64,000 bases of DNA, taken from assembly GCA_017591395.1 (NCBI GenBank), contig WEDG01000800.1:86310-150309 (forward strand). Direction: 5' to 3'. Shown in pieces: positions 1 to 8,295 of the stretch. The notes below the pieces were generated by a model. That model saw only the letters and a list, made by a program, of their open reading frames with translations. It did not search any database and was not told the origin of the DNA. This DNA comes from Schistocephalus solidus (Eukaryota; Platyhelminthes; Cestoda; Diphyllobothriidea; Diphyllobothriidae). The position numbers and the translations under genes are program-made. Within the stretch, counting starts at the first letter, position 1; each line of letters opens with the position of its first letter.

Positions 1-21
1 GGTGTGCCACACTTGGGATTG

Positions 22-80
22 GGTATGACTGGCTGATGACGGCTTATAAGCCAGAAATGGCCATTCCGGTCTCCCTTGTC
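22..80 (+). ncRNA. hammerhead-like motif in SINE tail (copy A)
   Basis: Seen: CTGATGA at 33-39 is followed by a GGCT/AGCC hairpin and GAAA at 54-57. A weak stem III (TGG/CCG with a bulge) leads to a GTC triplet, and GG before the core can pair with bases after GTC. Known: the hammerhead core is CUGANGA..GAAA..NUH. The 10.1/11.1 position is a C-A mismatch, so activity may be weak or lost. Confidence 0.4.
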
Positions 81-244
81 TTTTTTTTGGTTCAATTTAA
101 TCATATGCTACACGTCGCTATGCGACCGCCTGCGAGCGCTCTTGTCTGAGCTCCAGGGCACAACGGAACATGCATGTTCCTTAAGCAGATCGGTGAGCCC
201 CACACTATCATCATATTCCCGATCACAACCGACAAAAACAACGA

Positions 245-316
245 GCCCGTGGCTCAATGGTAGAGCGTTCGACTCAAATACCAAAGGTCGCGGGTTCGAA
301 TCCCAGGTGTGTCACA
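245..316 (+). promoter_or_regulatory. tRNA-like head with Pol III A and B boxes
   Basis: Seen: A-box-like TGGCTCAATGG at 250-260 and a B box GGTTCGAATCC at 293-303, matching the GGTTCGANTCC consensus, about 33 bp apart. The segment resembles a tRNA body but has no convincing closed acceptor stem, so it is called as the internal promoter of the SINE rather than a tRNA gene. Confidence 0.7.
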
Positions 317-326
317 CTTGGGATTT

Positions 327-390
327 GGGTATGACTGGCTGATGACGGCTAATAAGCCAGAAATGGCCATTCCGGTCTCCCCTTGTCTTT
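327..390 (+). ncRNA. hammerhead-like motif in SINE tail (copy B)
   Basis: Seen: CTGATGA 339-345, hairpin GGCT-AATA-AGCC, GAAA 360-363, then GGTC. Same architecture as copy A; the stem II loop differs (AATA versus TATA) while the stem bases are retained. Upstream GGG can pair with CCC after the GTC triplet across a bulge, like the bulged stem I of natural type I hammerheads. Folding and cleavage are untested. Confidence 0.4.
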
Positions 391-515
391 TTGTCGGTTC
401 AATTTAATCATATGCTACACGTCGCTATGCGACCGCCTGCGAGGGCTCGAGTCTGAGCTCCAGGGCACAACGGAACATACATGTTCCTTAAGCAGATCGG
501 TGAGCCCCACACTAG

Positions 516-545
516 CATATATATATATATATATATATATAGATA
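516..545. repeat. (AT)n microsatellite
   Basis: Uninterrupted AT dinucleotides end the SINE array and precede the Penelope fragment. Confidence 0.9.
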
Positions 546-651
546 TAGGAGAAAATACGGACCCCAGGTGTTAAAATGGAAGGATAAGATAAGGCGATCT
601 CTGGGGTAGAATTTATACTTGTCTGATGTTTCACACTCATACTCGAGCGCA

Positions 652-1049
652 TCATCGGAGATAGAGCATAGGGGGAACTACATGGTTTAAATAGGGTCTT
701 TCGTGCTCACTTGCGATAGGTCTAGCCACCCCGTTTCTCATCGGTCCTCCCTTCGTGCGCCAATGGCGCTTGACGGCCTCATAGGGCACTGGTAGGTCAA
801 TGCTGCGGTTGATAGAGTTGACGTCTGACTGCCAAGCTTCGATGACTTCCCTCGCCAGTCTGTTTTCGGCTCGGCCGAGCACTTGAGCTCCGTCAAAATC
901 GAACCGGTGGTTGTTTTCTAGACTATGCATGGCGACGTGTGATCGAATATCCTTTCGCCTTACGGCCAAAGTGTGCTCGTGCATGCGCGTACTCAGTCGT
1001 TTGTCGGTCATGCCGCAGTAGTTGGCCGGGCAGTCTAGAAAGTTGACAC

Positions 1050-1055
<6 letters not shown>
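652..1055 (-). pseudogene. Penelope-like retroelement, GIY-YIG endonuclease C-terminal fragment
   Basis: The open frame enters from the AT run at about 1055 and stops at 652. Seen: an N-terminal FLDCPANYCGMT is followed by R-L-S-T-R-M-H-E-H, then REVIEAWQSD..SINRSIDLP. Known: C-x(n)-Y-x-G-x-T-x(2)-L-x(2)-R-x(2)-E-H is the GIY-YIG nuclease signature at the C-terminus of Penelope-like elements (PLEs), which nick DNA for target-primed reverse transcription. The RT part is missing here: upstream on the minus strand the frame runs into (AT)n and the hammerhead tandem array. Inference: a truncated, inactive PLE. Its 3' flank (560-650) is probably element 3' UTR. Confidence 0.75.

Positions 1056-1082
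<27 letters not shown>
1055..1082. repeat. (AT)n microsatellite
   Basis: Uninterrupted AT run joining the GIY-YIG fragment to the 355-bp tandem array; possibly the scar of an internal PLE deletion. Confidence 0.9.
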
Positions 1083-1305
1083 CGGGTAAATAATTTCTGA
1101 AATTATTAAGTGCAGGACATGGAGTCAGGTGATTCGGACATGACTTTTAAGGGTCAGATCCGAAATTTCAATGAACATTTGGGTCGAAGACAATCAACCA
1201 CTGTGGAATAACCACGTAATGCCCATTCTACAAACAAGTAGTACTACAAGTAGTATGAATCGTATATGGCAAAGACGTTATACCGTACTTCCGACATAGA
1301 TACTA

Positions 1306-1394
1306 GCTAAAAGCCCAGACACGTGTTTCGCCGATGTTTTTGCTGCTGTGTGACACAGCAACGAGGGGTTCAGCTCCTCAGTGGGTCCCCCAGC
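1306..1394 (-). ncRNA. hammerhead ribozyme, array copy 1
   Basis: On the minus strand: stem I 5' side ending ACCCA, core CUGAGGA (1381-1375), stem II GCUGA/UCGGC with a long terminal hairpin, GAAA, minimal stem III (AC-ACGU-GU), cleavage triplet GUC ending at 1318, then UGGGCUUUUAGC closing stem I. One extra G in the stem I 5' strand is a bulge. Core position 7 (G here) is known to be variable. Confidence 0.72.
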
Positions 1395-1661
1395 GTTCTC
1401 TATGCGGTTTCTGGTATATGGACTCCAGAGAATAATCGGGTAAATAATTTCTGAAATTATTAAGTGCAGGACATGGAGTCAGGTGATTCGGACATGACTT
1501 TTTTAGGGTCAGATCCCGAAATTTCAATGAACATTTGGGTCGAAGACAATCAACCACTGTGGAATAACCACGTAATGCCCATTCTACAAACAAGTAGTAC
1601 TACAAGTGGTATGAATCGTATATGGCAAAGACGTTATACCGTACTTCCGACATAGATACTA

Positions 1662-1749
1662 GCTAAAAGCCCAGACACGTGTTTCGCCGATGTTTTTGCT
1701 GCTGTGTGACACAGCAACGAGGGGTTCGGCTCCTCAGTGGGTCCCCAGC
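1662..1749 (-). ncRNA. hammerhead ribozyme, array copy 2 (best fold)
   Basis: Minus strand, 1749 to 1662. Stem I: GCUGGGGACCCA pairs with UGGGCUUUUAGC at 11 of 12 positions (four G-U, one A-C). Core CUGAGGA (1737-1731). Stem II: GCCGA/UCGGC with canonical G10.1-C11.1, an internal loop, then a hairpin GUUGCUGUG-UCA-CACAGCAGC. GAAA at 1685-1682. Stem III is two base pairs with ACGU loop. GUC ends at 1674, so cleavage is predicted between 1674 and 1673. Every invariant hammerhead base is present. Known: short stem III is typical of PLE/retrozyme hammerheads, which often work as dimers; tandem repeats fit that. Confidence 0.8.
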
Positions 1750-2017
1750 GTTCTCTATGCGGTTTCTGGTATATGGACTCCAGAGAATAATCGGGTAAAT
1801 AATTTCTGAAATTATTAAGTGCAGGACATGGAGTCAGGTGATTCGGACATGACTTTTTTGGGGTCCAGATCCGAAATTTCAATGAACATTTGGGTCGAAG
1901 ACAATCAACCACTGTGGAATAACCACGTAATGCCCATTCTACAAACAAGTAGTACTACAAGTAGTATGAGAGCGTATATGGCAAAGACGTTATACCGTAC
2001 TTCCGACATAGATACTA

Positions 2018-2107
2018 GCTAAAAGCCCAGACACGTGTTTTCGCCGATGTTTTTTGCTGCTGTGTGACACAGCAACGAGGGGTTCGGCTCCTCAGTCGGT
2101 CCCCAGC
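2018..2107 (-). ncRNA. hammerhead ribozyme, array copy 3 (degenerate)
   Basis: Same layout as copy 2 but with an extra A after GAAA and a C-to-G change in stem I (ACCGA instead of ACCCA), so activity is doubtful. Core CUGAGGA 2095-2089, GUC ending at 2030. Predicted product length between neighbouring cleavage sites is 356 nt. Confidence 0.55.
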
Positions 2108-2222
2108 GTTCTCTATGCGGTTTCTGGTATATGGACTCCAGAGAATAATCGGGTAAAATAATTTCTGAAATTATTAGAGTGCAGGACATGGAGTCAGGTG
2201 ATTCGGACATGACTTTTCTGGT

Positions 2223-2394
2223 CAAAGAATAACTTTTAGAGGCCTAGGACGTGTTGATTCGGATACATATAAACTCTGTACCTAGCTCACGACTCCATTC
2301 CCCATGTAACTGTAACGGTCTGATGATGAATAACTGAAGACACGTGTTTGCCAACTACCTTTTCAATTGTAACATGGAAATTGATGCGGTACTA
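2223..2394. other. unassigned junction
   Basis: Short stretch between the tandem array and the Gypsy element. It contains an ACACGTGTTT motif also present in the array, so it may be a diverged array edge. No gene seen. Confidence 0.4.
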
Positions 2395-3720
2395 TGACTA
2401 TATTCAGCTTGTCAAATCAGTGAGATCGTCTACGGGCAGCTTGAATGAACCCTTTGGAACAGAAAACAGGCTCGTGAACGGCAGAATGGTGTCGGCACAA
2501 TAATGTAGAAACCGGCTGTCGAAATTCACGACGTCAAGAGAGCGGTGCAGCAAACGCTTAGAAGTGGGAGACAGGAATTAATGGATCTTGGAAGGAAGAG
2601 GATGGATGGCGTTGGTGTCAACCAGATGTCCAAAAAACCGAGAGACTACATATTGAAACCTCACCTGGACGAGTTGAGAACTATGCCGAATCGTTAAAAG
2701 GCGGTCGAGATGTTCCATGTCTTCATCGGCGGTGGAGGTAGCCACCAAGATGTTGTCAATATAGGCCTAGAGAAATAGAAATCCACAAAGAACTCTGTGA
2801 AGAAACTTCTGGGAGGTTTCGAAAGCGTTGCGTAGTCCAAATGGTGTACTACAGGAACTCAAAGGAAACAAAAAGGAGAGGTGATGGCTGTCTTCGAAAC
2901 GTCCTCCAGGCCATGGAGTTCTGGTGGAAGGCAGGGACCCGGTCTATCGTTGAAAACACAGACTGGAGGAATAAGGCACCGGCAAAATCCTGAAGATACG
3001 GAATAGACTAGCTGTCCGGGATAGTGACATTGTTCAAGGCCCTGTTGTTGCTGCAGGGGTGCCAGTCATCTTCGTGGCATATAGTTGTGCCGGCGCGAGA
3101 CGGCGGGGGCGAGAAAATACAGGAGGCCCAGTTGTACGGATTTGGTGAACAGCGTCGCGAAATGAGTTAGAGAGGCTATAGTTGTGATGATTGGGACCAG
3201 GGTATCTGGCGAGAAGTTGCCAAAATGGAGTATCGGGCTCAGGTTCCAGGATGGCAAGTTGGCGGGAACTCTTAGAAAAGTGGATACACCGGCTGGTAAA
3301 CATTGTGATCTGGTCATGTAAATAAGAGTGATGACAAAACCCATCAGTAATTACAAAACCCAGAGGAAGGAGACGCCTGGAGAACGATATTACGAGAGAG
3401 AGAAGGTACACAAAGTGACAACTGGAGGTCAGGTTTGGGGCACCGGTGGTTAGCTGCTGTGGAAGGGATGACACTCAGGTGAGCGCCAGTATCACTCAGG
3501 AACCCTCGGCAACTCTGGGTTTTGAGAACGTGGAAGGTGCGCCCAGGCTAAGAGGCGCCAGAATGATTATTCATACAGACATTCGGGCTGGCACGGTTGA
3601 CCCGTTTGCTCTATTGGGATATGGAGCAGGACATGTTTTGGTACAGAAGGTGGTGCAATACCAGCAGGTGGCATCTAAGTTAGGAAGAGATGAAGAAGCA
3701 GGCTGAAAATGCCGAGCAAA
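2395..3720 (-). pseudogene. Ty3/Gypsy LTR retrotransposon, gag end-protease-RT, decayed
   Basis: Read on the minus strand from 3720 down, with several frameshifts and stops. In order: C-W-Y-C zinc-knuckle-like gag end (about 3670-3650); aspartic protease site D-T-G-A-H-L-S-V-I-P with catalytic DTG at 3493-3485; linker D-T-P-F-W-Q-L-L-A-R-Y-P-G (about 3240); RT start DWHPCSNNRALNNVTIPD (about 3060-3010); A-F-H-Q (about 2930); T-P-F-G-L-R-N-A (about 2840); catalytic box as Y-I-D-N at 2763-2752, with the second Asp of YIDD lost; F-G-H-L-V-D-T-N; and the start of the RNase H connection near 2400. Integrase and 3' LTR are absent. Inactive. The order is that of Ty3/Gypsy Pol. ORFs on the plus strand here are shadows. 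Confidence 0.8.
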
Positions 3721-3943
3721 TGACCTCGAAAGGCTTCGGGATGAGGAGGCTGTTGGCGGCTAAAGAAAAGTCACCCGCTTTGCAAACAGCGCAAGCTCAG
3801 CCTTCAGCTATAAGAGGAGAGACACCGGAGAAATGGGTGGAGATGCGAGGGTGATAGGTGCTGGCTTGAAATGCCATGCATTTTTAATCTGCCTGACTAT
3901 ATGGAGGATATCAAGAAGAGCAGGCTTTTTCGCGGTCACCAAT
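3721..3943 (-). mobile_element. Gypsy leader, primer-binding site and gag remnant
   Basis: Just inside the LTR candidate, the minus strand reads ATTGGTGACCGCG (3942-3930); TGGTGACC-type primer-binding sites are common in Gypsy elements. The rest is too decayed or deleted for a continuous gag frame. Confidence 0.5.
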
Positions 3944-4150
3944 TGTCAGAGTAGTATAGTCTACAAGACAACGGTTCCCTAAATAAGAAGCCATAGAAGA
4001 CAGATTAAGTTGAACTAGATTTAACTGAAAGAAAAAGACGCCCAAGAGGCTATGCAAGCAGTTGGAACAAACTGTCTCTTCAGGCCCGTGCGAGTCAGTG
4101 TCCTCTCTTGAGAATCTTAGGCCTGCTTGGCCATGGACTATTTTGTCGCA
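3944..4150 (-). mobile_element. candidate 5' LTR of the Gypsy element
   Basis: Minus strand begins TGCGACAAAATAG (4150) and ends CTCTGACA (3944): 207 bp with TG..CA ends, directly abutting the primer-binding-site-like sequence. No second LTR is seen in the window, so the boundaries are inferred from the ends and from adjacency only. Confidence 0.45.
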
Positions 4151-4689
4151 TGCAGCCAATCAGTGCACGACGCACGTTGATTGGTCGGTGCGAAGGCATG
4201 GGCGGCACAGGAGCGAATCGACCAGGATCGTGAGATAGAGCGAAAGGCATTTGCGATGGCAACCGCGCGAGCGGACTGCATAACGCTGCGAGAATGCTTT
4301 CGGTAGGATGTCCGCATGATTAATCTTCATCAATAGTTTAAAGGGGTGACCGCACAGCCAGTCCCTTCCAGCCAATTCGAAGAATTACCCGAACTGTTGG
4401 ACTCACTCACGGCCACACTCCGACAGGTCGAGCTAAGGTCACCATGCAGATGGCTGTAATATAGAGGAAACAGATTAAGTTGAGTCAGTCTGCCTTAATA
4501 TAAAAGATCATTAAATTTCTTCAACATTTTTATAGACTTCGCTTACGTATCTTCCAACAGTGGTTAGTTTTTCTTGAGTAACTGACGCCAGACCTGTTGA
4601 ACATATTCTAAGCAAGACAGATCATTACTTGAGCCTTTGTACAAACACCCTTCGTCGCTCATCTCGTTGTACTTAACATATAACGAGAC
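4151..4689 (-). mobile_element. LINE-A 3' region (decayed)
   Basis: Seen: 4300-4740 shares blocks with 16.95-17.42 kb, including CATCAATAGTTT/GTCAATAGTTTT, CCAATTCGAAGAA/TCAATTCGGAGGA and CGGGCTGCCCATCAAGA. It continues the LINE reverse transcriptase at 4690-5260. No intact frame. Confidence 0.5.
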
Positions 4690-5260
4690 CTCACACATAT
4701 AAAACGGGCTGCCCATCAAGATATCCTTGGAATGAATTACCTTCGTCCCCGGGACTTCTGATATGGAGTCTTAGGAACAAACACTCGCAACCATTAAAAC
4801 TAAGGAGGTAACGAGCAGGCCAGCTGTAAAATGGGTTAAAGCTCTTTTGAAGTGTGTGCCTATCTGTGTCACACCTGATGTCTCTCCGGAATTTGACATC
4901 ATTAGCTACCAAGACGCTCTGTGGCCTAGGTTATCGGCACAGGCTTTAAGGTAGACTAAGAAGCGCAAGGGCCCAAGTACTGAGAGCTGGAAGGCACCAC
5001 CTAAAAAGGAGGTAGTGGTTGAATTCGAGGCATTACTACGCACGGTGTCCAATCTACCTGAAAGAAACGCTGAGATCCATGTCAGCAGATTGTCATTTAG
5101 TACATTTCTAGAAATTTTGGCGATCAAAGGCTTCTATGGAATGGCGGAGAATGCCTTCCGGAAAATCAGCGTGGAGTTCACGAGTCCACTGCTCAACCGA
5201 AAACAACGAAATGAAATAAAAAGCCTGGTTACAAGAGCTTTTTCATGTGCTGGGTAATAC
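4690..5260 (-). pseudogene. LINE-A reverse transcriptase fragment (non-LTR)
   Basis: Minus-strand translation in broken frames: K-A-F-x-x-I-P (motif A context), D-N-L-L-T-W-I-S-A-F-L-S-G-R, S-V-L-G-P-L-R-F-L-V-Y (motif B region), then V-A-N-D-V-K-F-R-R-D-I-R (catalytic F-A-D-D box degraded to VAND), L-S-F-N-G-C-E-C. Known: this is the order in CR1/Jockey-like LINE RTs. Stops, frameshifts and the lost Asp make it inactive. Diverged copies: 17.56-18.96 kb and 38.5-38.97 kb. Confidence 0.7.
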
Positions 5261-5740
5261 CTAGGCACAAAGCATAACTTAAACCACGTGAAAAATTGTT
5301 GACCGTTGAGAAAGAATTGTCCAGGCCACCAAGCCGCAATGTGTCCAATGAGTTTCACGTATGTCCTAAATCTAAGAAAACGATAAGAAGCCTGGAGTTG
5401 AATACCACCAACATATGCTGTTATACAAACTAGACATAAGGACGAGTTTGGGAACATTACAAATAAAAAGCACGAAGGAAAAATTAACGAAGATTTCATC
5501 AAATCTTATTTGGAGTAACGATATGCTTTCGAGGTGTCTGAGCGCACCAGCACCAGCACTAGTTACAAGTCCGAAAGCACTAATCGACACCACCATGCAC
5601 GCTTCAGTCAGAACCTGTAAACAAGTGCCCTTTGCGTAGGTAGTCCACATATCGGACGCAGGTGTCATAAAGCAGGCCAAAATTTAGCAACCCAAGCACA
5701 TTCACAAAGCCTCGTCGGATACAGAAATCGAGAGAACTCT
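5261..5740. other. intergenic, unassigned
   Basis: No credible gene. The overlapping ORFs on both strands have no recognisable family. Confidence 0.5.
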
Positions 5741-5966
5741 TTGCGCGTACAAGTACGGGATAAACAACACGACCTTGCAGAGACCAAAACAGGCACTTAA
5801 GGGAGACTGTGTGACTAGACTTCGTTCTGCGGGCCTCACGGTGAAGTCAGTCCACTAAAAGCACCTCTGTTCGCACGAGTCTGGGTCCATCGTGTGCAGG
5901 AATATAAAGGCGGTACTTGCGTAAACACAAGGGGCAACAAAAGAACGCAGGACTGAGCAGGAGAAA
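5741..5966 (+). promoter_or_regulatory. DLC-1 promoter region
   Basis: TATAAA at 5903-5908 lies exactly 64 bp before the ATG. Upstream, CTCACGGTGAAGTCAGTC and CACTAAAAGC (5835-5862), and GAGTCTGGGTCC, are shared with DLC-2, DLC-4 and DLC-5. Core promoter call is inference from conservation. Confidence 0.65.
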
Positions 5967-6582
5967 ATGAATACTTCTAGCAGCAAGGCTATTGTCAAGA
6001 ATGCCGACATGAGTGATGAGATGCAGCAAGATGCCGTAGAGTGCTGCACACAGGCTATGGGAAAATACAACATTGAGAAGGACATCGCTGCATACGTGAA
6101 GAAGGAATTTGACAAAAAACACTATCCCAACTGGCACTGCATTGTTGGCCGAAACTTTGGCAGGTACGAGCTTGCTTACTGCCGCAGAAACCCATCAGCT
6201 TTATTCTTTTATTAAACAGCCGGCGTGATATTTTACGGTAGACATTCAGTTGTCCTATGTATGGTTAGAATTTGATCACCCAGGTCTGGTTAACGAAATG
6301 GCATAGCCATGTTTAATTTAATTTTTGTAAAAATCCTCTGTTTTACGACACAGTGCTGGCTACTAGGCCTTGCATGTTCAGCTAAAAAAATATGAGCAAA
6401 GGTTCAAGAATCACATCTGGTAGAAAGTTTGAAACTCAAAAATCAAAACGCCTTGCTTTTTGTGTTAACAGAAGAATAAAAGTTTTCTCATCCATTTCTC
6501 TAGCTACGTCACCCATGAGTCCAAGCACTTCATCTACTTCTATATGGGTCAGTTCGCCATCCTGCTCTTCAAATCTGGTTAG
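5967..6582 (+). CDS. DYNLL: DLC-1, LC8-type dynein light chain (2 exons)
   Basis: CDS join(5967..6163, 6504..6582): 276 nt, 91 aa; the family is usually 89-93 aa. Intron 340 bp, GT-AG, in phase 2; it splits the Ser codon of G-S-Y-V-T-H-E. Start chosen by the conserved [15 protein letters not shown]; four short residues precede it. Seen: the I-E-K-D-I-A-A helix, [11 protein letters not shown], the partner-binding strand [14 protein letters not shown], and C-terminal L-L-F-K-S-G with the Ser equivalent to human Ser88. Known: LC8 is a homodimeric hub of dynein and many other complexes; flatworms express several in tegument and sperm. A poly(A) signal AATAAA lies at 6641-6646. All groove residues are kept, so it is probably functional. 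Confidence 0.92.
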
Positions 6583-8150
6583 ACTTCTAGAACCCCATCC
6601 CTAGATTTATCGATTATATATAAACATTTTTACAAAATACAATAAAGTTTCCTAATGGACTTTTGCCTTTGCAACCTTGAGGGTACGTAAACTTATTCGG
6701 TGGGGCAGTTTTTACGAATACCGTTTAAATAAACAATTATAAACAAAGACCGATAGGCAAAAATAAAGCGAAACATACAGCAAGTGTATGAAATTAATGC
6801 CAGTCTCTTTATGCCTTGGTCAGCTCGCCCGCTAGTAAAAATAAACAGATATTAATAAAATCAATATGCCTCGGGTTTTTTTCACTGAGGGGACTATTCA
6901 CTTTTTATGAAATTACAAATAATATAAAATTTAACGGTGGTAAGAACTCGGAACGTAGAAGCTTGCCGGAAAGTCATCTGTATAAATTGACTTTAGGGCT
7001 TGAGCACTACAGGCAGCATATCACAAACTCTAAAAGTACACAGAAAAAATATACTTTCGATTAATTTGAAAAAATGTGAAGATTGGAAAGGAAACATCAA
7101 AATTGTCAACAGTGCTCACTATCCTTACTGTAGTGAAATAACCACAAGTTAAGGCGGCATAAAAGAATTCCACCAGCCTTCCTAACTGAGCTTTTTCAAG
7201 GTACACTAACACTTTGGCTAGATAAAGGATTCAAATAAAGTTGAAAAGTGAAATGGTGTTTTGTTTCGGTAAGGAATTTGCGTTGAAACTGATTTCATGA
7301 AGGAACTCTGAAGATCCGTTGTTGTGAGAAGTCATACGTTGGATGTAAATAAATGCGTATGCTTTTTCATTAATAAAAAGAATATAAGGTAGGGGGGTTT
7401 ATTCATAATAGTTTTCTTCAAATGTTCTGACAGCTATGACCTTCATAGAAGTTAAAAACGCCAATGCATGAATCAGAATGTACTTGAACAAAGTTGTCCG
7501 CAAGAACAGCTTGTGTGAGGTCCCTAAGATGGCTACACATTCTAACCCTAAGGAACACCATGGATAGGGTAAACATTAGGGGAAGAAGTCGGATTTGGGT
7601 TGGTTTGGCCTGTAAGTGTGGATAGGTGGTATTAAATTCCAATATAATTGAGTGTGACAAAACAGCTGCTTTGATCGGTGACGGTGGGTTTATTAATTCC
7701 TTTTTATTGCCAGCGTGATACCAATCTTTTTTTGTGCGTTAAACTATTGCCACCATTCCTTTATTGAACATGCTTATAAACTTATGCCTCTCTGCCTTCA
7801 ATAAGGGGTGCTTTTTCGTTTTTAACCTTCAAACAAGCATGTTATTCTTGCCACCTTGTTCTGAATGCCTATTAGCGCGTCTTCTGGAGGTTTGGCATAC
7901 GAATTTACATGGTAAGTAATACCAGTACACATTCTGTTCTCATCCAGAAGGCACCATGTCTGGGTTGATAGGAAATGAAGCACTTCCCGGTTAGGACATG
8001 ATGCGCAACAAATGTAATGGTGTCTAGTGAATACATCGGATATGGTAGGACTTCCACCGATGTGCTTCCAAAGTTTCCGTTACTCCTTGTGCAACACGGA
8101 TGCCTAGCAGTGTTATCACATCTGGAACATGGGAATTTGTACACAACATC
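6583..8150 (+). repeat. 3' flank of DLC-1, segmental duplication copy S1
   Basis: Seen: from exon 2 onward this sequence matches 41191-42850 (+) and, inverted, 43420-44516, block by block (e.g. CCTAATGGACTTTYGCCTTTG; GACCGATAGGCAAAA). It has the shared poly(A) signal AATAAA at 6641-6646. No coding potential that survives comparison of the copies. Confidence 0.85.
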
Positions 8151-8295
8151 GTTTCTATTAAGATAGCCTACTTAAGGACAGGGTTGGCTATCGACAAAAT
8201 CCCATGTTCCAATTGTGATTCCGCTTATGGTGGGTAGACTGGAAAATCCGTTTCAACCCATATACACGAATATAAGTTAGCGATAGGAAGACAGG
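8151..8295. other. junction
   Basis: Short unassigned stretch between the duplicated DLC 3' flank and the LINE-B fragment. Confidence 0.5.

Larger units (their letters stand above)
1..515 (+). mobile_element. tandem tRNA-derived SINE units (~306-bp period)
   Basis: Seen: the same block occurs at 1-85, 86-390 and 391-515; the CTGATGA core recurs at 33 and 339, giving a 306-bp period. Each unit holds a head with GTCGCTATGCGACCGCCTGC, a tRNA-like segment with Pol III A and B boxes, then a short structured tail (CTGATGA..GAAA) and a T-run. The last unit breaks off into an (AT)n run. Diverged copies lie at 11.6-12.3 kb and 36.5-36.9 kb. Known: Schistosoma Sm-alpha is a Pol III SINE-like repeat with a hammerhead motif. 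Inference: this is a flatworm SINE or retrozyme-like family. The tandem arrangement is unusual for a plain SINE. Confidence 0.75.
1083..2222 (-). repeat. ~355-bp tandem repeat, 3.2 copies, hammerhead-bearing
   Basis: Seen: units begin with CGGGTAAATAATTTCTGAAA at 1083, 1437, 1792 and (with small indels) 2150, so periods are 354, 355 and 358 bp. Copies are nearly identical. The fourth stops at about 2222. Each full unit contains a minus-strand hammerhead fold (separate entries), on the same strand as, and 5' of, the GIY-YIG fragment. Known: PLEs carry hammerhead motifs in their LTR-like (pLTR) ends, and tandem pLTRs occur. Inference: a tandem pLTR array of a PLE, or a satellite derived from one. 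Short ORFs across it are not credible genes. Confidence 0.85.

Noticed and set aside
245..316. Functional tRNA gene
   Set aside because: B box is perfect but arms do not close into a cloverleaf and the block is part of a 306-bp repeat.
1378..2225. Several 60-100-codon ORFs on both strands of the 355-bp repeat
   Set aside because: They recur because the DNA repeats; overlapping ORFs on both strands with differing ends; the structured ribozyme explains the conservation better.
2320..2345. CTGATGA followed by GAAGACACGTG
   Set aside because: GAAG in place of GAAA and no stem II; probably a diverged edge of the array.
3446..3706. 86-codon plus-strand ORF
   Set aside because: Antisense shadow of the Gypsy gag end and protease, whose DTG site is on the minus strand.
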